Assembly: GCA_024648695.1 (NCBI GenBank)
Contig: JACAVV010000044.1
Coordinates: 1 to 34,784 of the forward strand
Origin: Nitrospina sp.
GTDB taxonomy: Bacteria; Nitrospinota; Nitrospinia; Nitrospinales; JACRGP01
DNA: 34,784 nt
Direction of reading: 5' to 3'
Below the pieces are notes generated by a model, which saw nothing but the letters and a program-made list of their open reading frames with translations, ran no database searches and was not told where the DNA came from. Positions 32,652-34,784 of this stretch are shown here, one piece after another (the stretch's first letter is position 1; every line of letters begins with the position of its first letter). The position numbers and the translations under genes were made by a program.

Positions 32652-34316
32652 TCAACGCAACAGCATGCCGCCAAAAATATCCAACGCATCCTGAATGATC
32701 TCCGATTCGCTTCGTGACACAGGTGCCTCCGAACCCCCTCGGGAATCAGCGGGAGCTTGCTTCGTCGGTTCAAAGCCGGGATTATTGTCGGGGTTTTCTT
32801 CCTCAGCATTTCCTTTTAATAGTTTAACATTGATTTGTACATCCAGGCCATAAAGGGTTTTGACACCGTTTCGAATAAACTCCAGGTTCTCCGGTTTGTC
32901 TACAAGGTCCAGCGTGAACTGATCGGGGAACCCCAAAGTAATTGCGTTCTGCTCCAGCTTCAGTAAACGGCTATTGCCCAGGTAGTGGTGAAACTTGTTC
33001 TTCTCCCGGCCCAATACCGTTTTGACATGCTCCCAGGAAAACTCTCCACCTGGTTTTTCGATTACGGTCGAGGTGACAGAATGAGTGCCTTCTGCATTAG
33101 AGGGAGCGGAGGCTAAGGTGGATTCAGCTTTTTTTTTTACCGGTGACGGTTCCCGGGCAGGCGAAGGGGAGGGCAGTCCTGTTTCCAGGGTGTTGACTTT
33201 TTCCAGTAAAGCGTCGATCTCCTGAAAGGGTCGCACTTCGGTAGCGCGCAAGGTGGCCATCTCGAACGTCATGTGGGGAAAGGAACTTCGCTTCATCTCC
33301 AGTTCCGCCTGTGAAAAAACTTTGAACAGTTGATGCAGTTCGTCACGGTGAAACTGGCCCGCTTGTTTCTTCAGGGTCTCGAGATCAAAGGAATGGGTGT
33401 TGACAAGCTTCTCTGCTTCTTTGGCAAACGAGGCCACCAGCAGGTTGCGCAGATACTCGATGAGGTCGCGACAAAAAAAGTTCAGGTCTTTGCCTTCATC
33501 TGCAAGCGACTGGATTTGAACGATCAGCGCTTCCGGATCTTTCGCGATCAGTGCATCCACAAAACTTTCCAGGGCTCCGCGTCCCACAATTCCGAGTACC
33601 GACTCCACCGCCGCTGATTCCACCTTTTTGCCCGCGAAAGCCAATACCTGGTCGAGCAGGCTTTGAGCGTCACGCATACTTCCTGCGCCCGTTTTGGCTA
33701 TTGTTTCCATACCGCGCGGATCCATGTCGATTTCCTCTTGCTGACATATGGTTTCCAACTGCTGGACGATTTGATGGTGTGACAGTGGTTTGAACTCGAA
33801 ACACTGGCAACGCGAGAGGATGGTTTCGGGTATCTTGTGGGACTCGGTTGTGGCGAAGATGAAGACTACTTTCTCCGGCGGCTCTTCCAAAGTTTTCAGC
33901 AAGGCGTTGAACGCGCTCTTCGAAAGCATATGAACTTCGTCGATAATGTAAACTTTGAACATGCAAGCGGACGTGGCGTAACGGACATTGTCAATAATGT
34001 CCCGCACCTCCCCGACGCCTGTGTTGGAAGCGCCGTCGATTTCCATCACGTCAACACAGCGTCCATCGCGAATCTCCTGACAGAATTCACACTGGCCGCA
34101 AGGTTTCGGCGTCGGACCTTGTTCACAATTAAGCGCCTTGGCAAAGATGCGTGCGGTGGTGGTTTTGCCCACACCGCGTGTGCCGGAGAAAAGGTATGCG
34201 TGTGAGACGCGGTCCATCTCGATGGCGTTGGTGAGCGTTTGCACAATCGCATCCTGCCCAACCAGCTCTTCGAAAATTTGCGGCCGCCATTTGCGTGCGG
34301 ACCCTTGGAAACTCAC
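32652..34316 (-). CDS. dnaX: DNA polymerase III tau/gamma subunit
   Basis: A 554-residue clamp-loader ATPase. It starts at GTG 34316 with AGGTGGCG just upstream. The Walker A motif is GTRGVGKTTTARIFAKALNC, the zinc-binding cysteines are PKPCGQCEFCQEIRDGRC, Walker B is VYIIDEVHMLS, and sensor 1 is FIFATTESHKIP. Domain III ends near residue 360. Codons about 393-396 contain a run of ten A (VKKKAES), after which slippage in either direction meets a stop within a few codons, giving a gamma form of about 400 residues. The C-terminal third is the tau-specific part, with low-complexity linkers. It is followed by ybaB and recR and preceded by ffs. Confidence 0.96.
   Translation of the reverse strand: MSFQGSARKWRPQIFEELVGQDAIVQTLTNAIEMDRVSHAYLFSGTRGVGKTTTARIFAKALNCEQGPTPKPCGQCEFCQEIRDGRCVDVMEIDGASNTGVGEVRDIIDNVRYATSACMFKVYIIDEVHMLSKSAFNALLKTLEEPPEKVVFIFATTESHKIPETILSRCQCFEFKPLSHHQIVQQLETICQQEEIDMDPRGMETIAKTGAGSMRDAQSLLDQVLAFAGKKVESAAVESVLGIVGRGALESFVDALIAKDPEALIVQIQSLADEGKDLNFFCRDLIEYLRNLLVASFAKEAEKLVNTHSFDLETLKKQAGQFHRDELHQLFKVFSQAELEMKRSSFPHMTFEMATLRATEVRPFQEIDALLEKVNTLETGLPSPSPAREPSPVKKKAESTLASAPSNAEGTHSVTSTVIEKPGGEFSWEHVKTVLGREKNKFHHYLGNSRLLKLEQNAITLGFPDQFTLDLVDKPENLEFIRNGVKTLYGLDVQINVKLLKGNAEEENPDNNPGFEPTKQAPADSRGGSEAPVSRSESEIIQDALDIFGGMLLR
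33129..33138 (-). promoter_or_regulatory. A10 run in dnaX, candidate slippage site for gamma
   Basis: On the minus strand the codons are GTA-AAA-AAA-AAA-GCT. Loss of one A gives KKKLNPP and a TAG stop. Gain of one A, or a -1 ribosomal shift, gives a Ser codon followed by TGA. The site lies between the clamp-loader domains and the tau-specific tail, the same place where Thermus dnaX slips on A9 and E. coli dnaX shifts on A6G. Confidence 0.65.
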
Positions 34317-34356
34317 ACCGCCACCTATGGAAATAATGAAGGGAAAAAGAAAAAAA

Positions 34357-34468
34357 GGCAGAATTGCTGGGGGAACTCACAGCACACATGGACATCTGCT
34401 ACCGCTGCTTCCTTCCGGACCTGACGGGGTTCACATAGTCATGTTGCGTAAGGCCCAACAAAACTGCC
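34357..34468 (-). ncRNA. ffs: Signal recognition particle RNA, small bacterial (4.5S) type
   Basis: The minus strand contains GGTCCGGAAGGAAGCAGC, the invariant apical core that binds Ffh, flanked by GTGAACCCCGTCA and GGTAGCAGATG. The ends pair: GGCAGTTTTGTTGGG with CCCAGCAATTCTGCC. The length of about 112 nt fits the 4.5S class without an Alu domain. A T-rich run (T7-C-T5) follows at once as terminator. It lies just upstream of dnaX on the same strand, a widely seen order. Confidence 0.95.
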
Positions 34469-34737
34469 AATTCCTTACACCGGACAGGGAGCCGGACAAT
34501 CAGCCAGTCTCCCAATGCATCCTTATAAAATTTGTATCTTTATACAACATCCCTGTCCCTTTTTCCAGAAAATATGAAGCTGAGGAAAGGGATATCATAA
34601 AAAAGGCAATTCATGTCGCACTTCTGGATGAAATTAAGGGTGCCTCTAAAAATAGGGTAAAAAGTTACTGAATGAATTAAAATAAGTTTGTTATACGGTT
34701 TTGCTAAACATCCTCCCTGTTTGAAAGGATTCCCGCC
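34469..34737. other. Gap between ffs and the transposase start
   Basis: About 270 bases. The left part should hold the ffs/dnaX promoter on the minus strand, which I could not define. An open frame ending at 34671 (KYEAEERDIIKKAIHVALLD...) has no local start codon and may be a gene remnant or chance. From 34638 the sequence may already belong to the insertion sequence. Confidence 0.3.
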
Positions 34738-34784
34738 ATGTCCCAGCCCGGAATTTTTGATCTCGATAACCGTTATGAAACCTT
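34738..34784 (+). mobile_element. Start of an IS5-type transposase (partial, runs off the right edge)
   Basis: The last 47 bases encode MSQPGIFDLDNRYET, which matches the characteristic start of many IS5-family transposases (M-x-Q-x-G-x-F-D-L-x-x-R-Y). GAAAGGA ten bases before ATG is a good ribosome binding site. A possible left end of the element is GGGTGCCTCTAAAAATAG from 34638, but without the right end I cannot confirm it. Confidence 0.6.

Noticed and set aside
34138-34671. Open frame of 177 codons opposite the start of dnaX and ffs
   Set aside because: It runs antisense through dnaX and the SRP RNA. Only its last 35 codons lie in free DNA, and these have no start codon of their own.
1-34784. 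CRISPR arrays, rRNA genes and prophage genes
   Set aside because: I saw no regularly spaced repeats, no rRNA sequence and no phage structural genes in the window.

Overview
The window looks like chromosomal DNA from a moderate-GC, Gram-negative-type aerobic bacterium. Lipoproteins, periplasmic enzymes and respiratory membrane proteins are abundant. The gene mix (AniA-like copper nitrite reductase beside Ric and an Rrf2 regulator, an EtfD-type iron-sulfur oxidoreductase, DUF420 with several tiny membrane proteins, a DUF11/OmcB-like lipoprotein, DUF5069) reminds me most of the Nitrospinota (Nitrospina-like marine nitrite oxidisers). That placement is inference: the window has no rRNA or other phylogenetic marker that I could compare.

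Layout. 0-2.6 kb: start of a secreted protein (minus), a NicO-type nickel/cobalt exporter and an exported MsrA-MsrB fusion, followed by a dispersed palindromic repeat. 2.9-5.3 kb: mnmG and a tag gene cut by an in-frame amber codon. 5.3-8.4 kb (minus): a tight operon of two RlaP-type nucleotidyltransferases and a cation/proton antiporter. 8.5-9.75 kb (minus): a lipoprotein resembling thiaminase I. 10.1 kb: tRNA-Asn with its terminator, then a SYLF lipoprotein. 11.5-16.6 kb: a DUF11 lipoprotein with a strong terminator, a phosphodiester glycosidase-like protein, a ModE-type DNA-binding protein and a GT39/ArnT-like glycosyltransferase. 16.6-17.2 kb: a decayed brnT-brnA toxin-antitoxin pair. 17.4-19.4 kb (minus): EtfD-type quinone reductase. 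19.7-23.8 kb: a CsgG/LpoB-like exported protein, a HmuY-like protein, an unknown protein, DUF420 and four very small membrane proteins, two of them on opposite sides of a divergent promoter region. 23.9-26.3 kb: GAF histidine kinase, NarL-type regulator and DUF5069 protein. 26.4-27.8 kb (minus): REC-PAS-GGDEF diguanylate cyclase. 28.0-30.4 kb: a nitric-oxide module made of an Rrf2 regulator (minus), divergent ric and then nirK, with a perfect 16-bp palindrome between regulator and ric. 31.6-34.5 kb (minus): ffs-dnaX-ybaB-recR. The right edge enters an IS5-type transposase.

How the parts fit. NirK makes NO from nitrite, Ric repairs NO-damaged iron-sulfur centres, and the Rrf2 protein is the likely NO or redox sensor. 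MsrAB protects periplasmic methionines. EtfD feeds electrons from flavoprotein dehydrogenases to quinone. The ffs-dnaX-ybaB-recR block is a common bacterial arrangement. Its dnaX carries an A10 run that could make the short gamma subunit by slippage. The most notable oddities are that A10 run, the amber-split tag gene, the thiaminase-like lipoprotein, the degenerate brnTA pair, the paired nucleotidyltransferases and the small-membrane-protein cluster.
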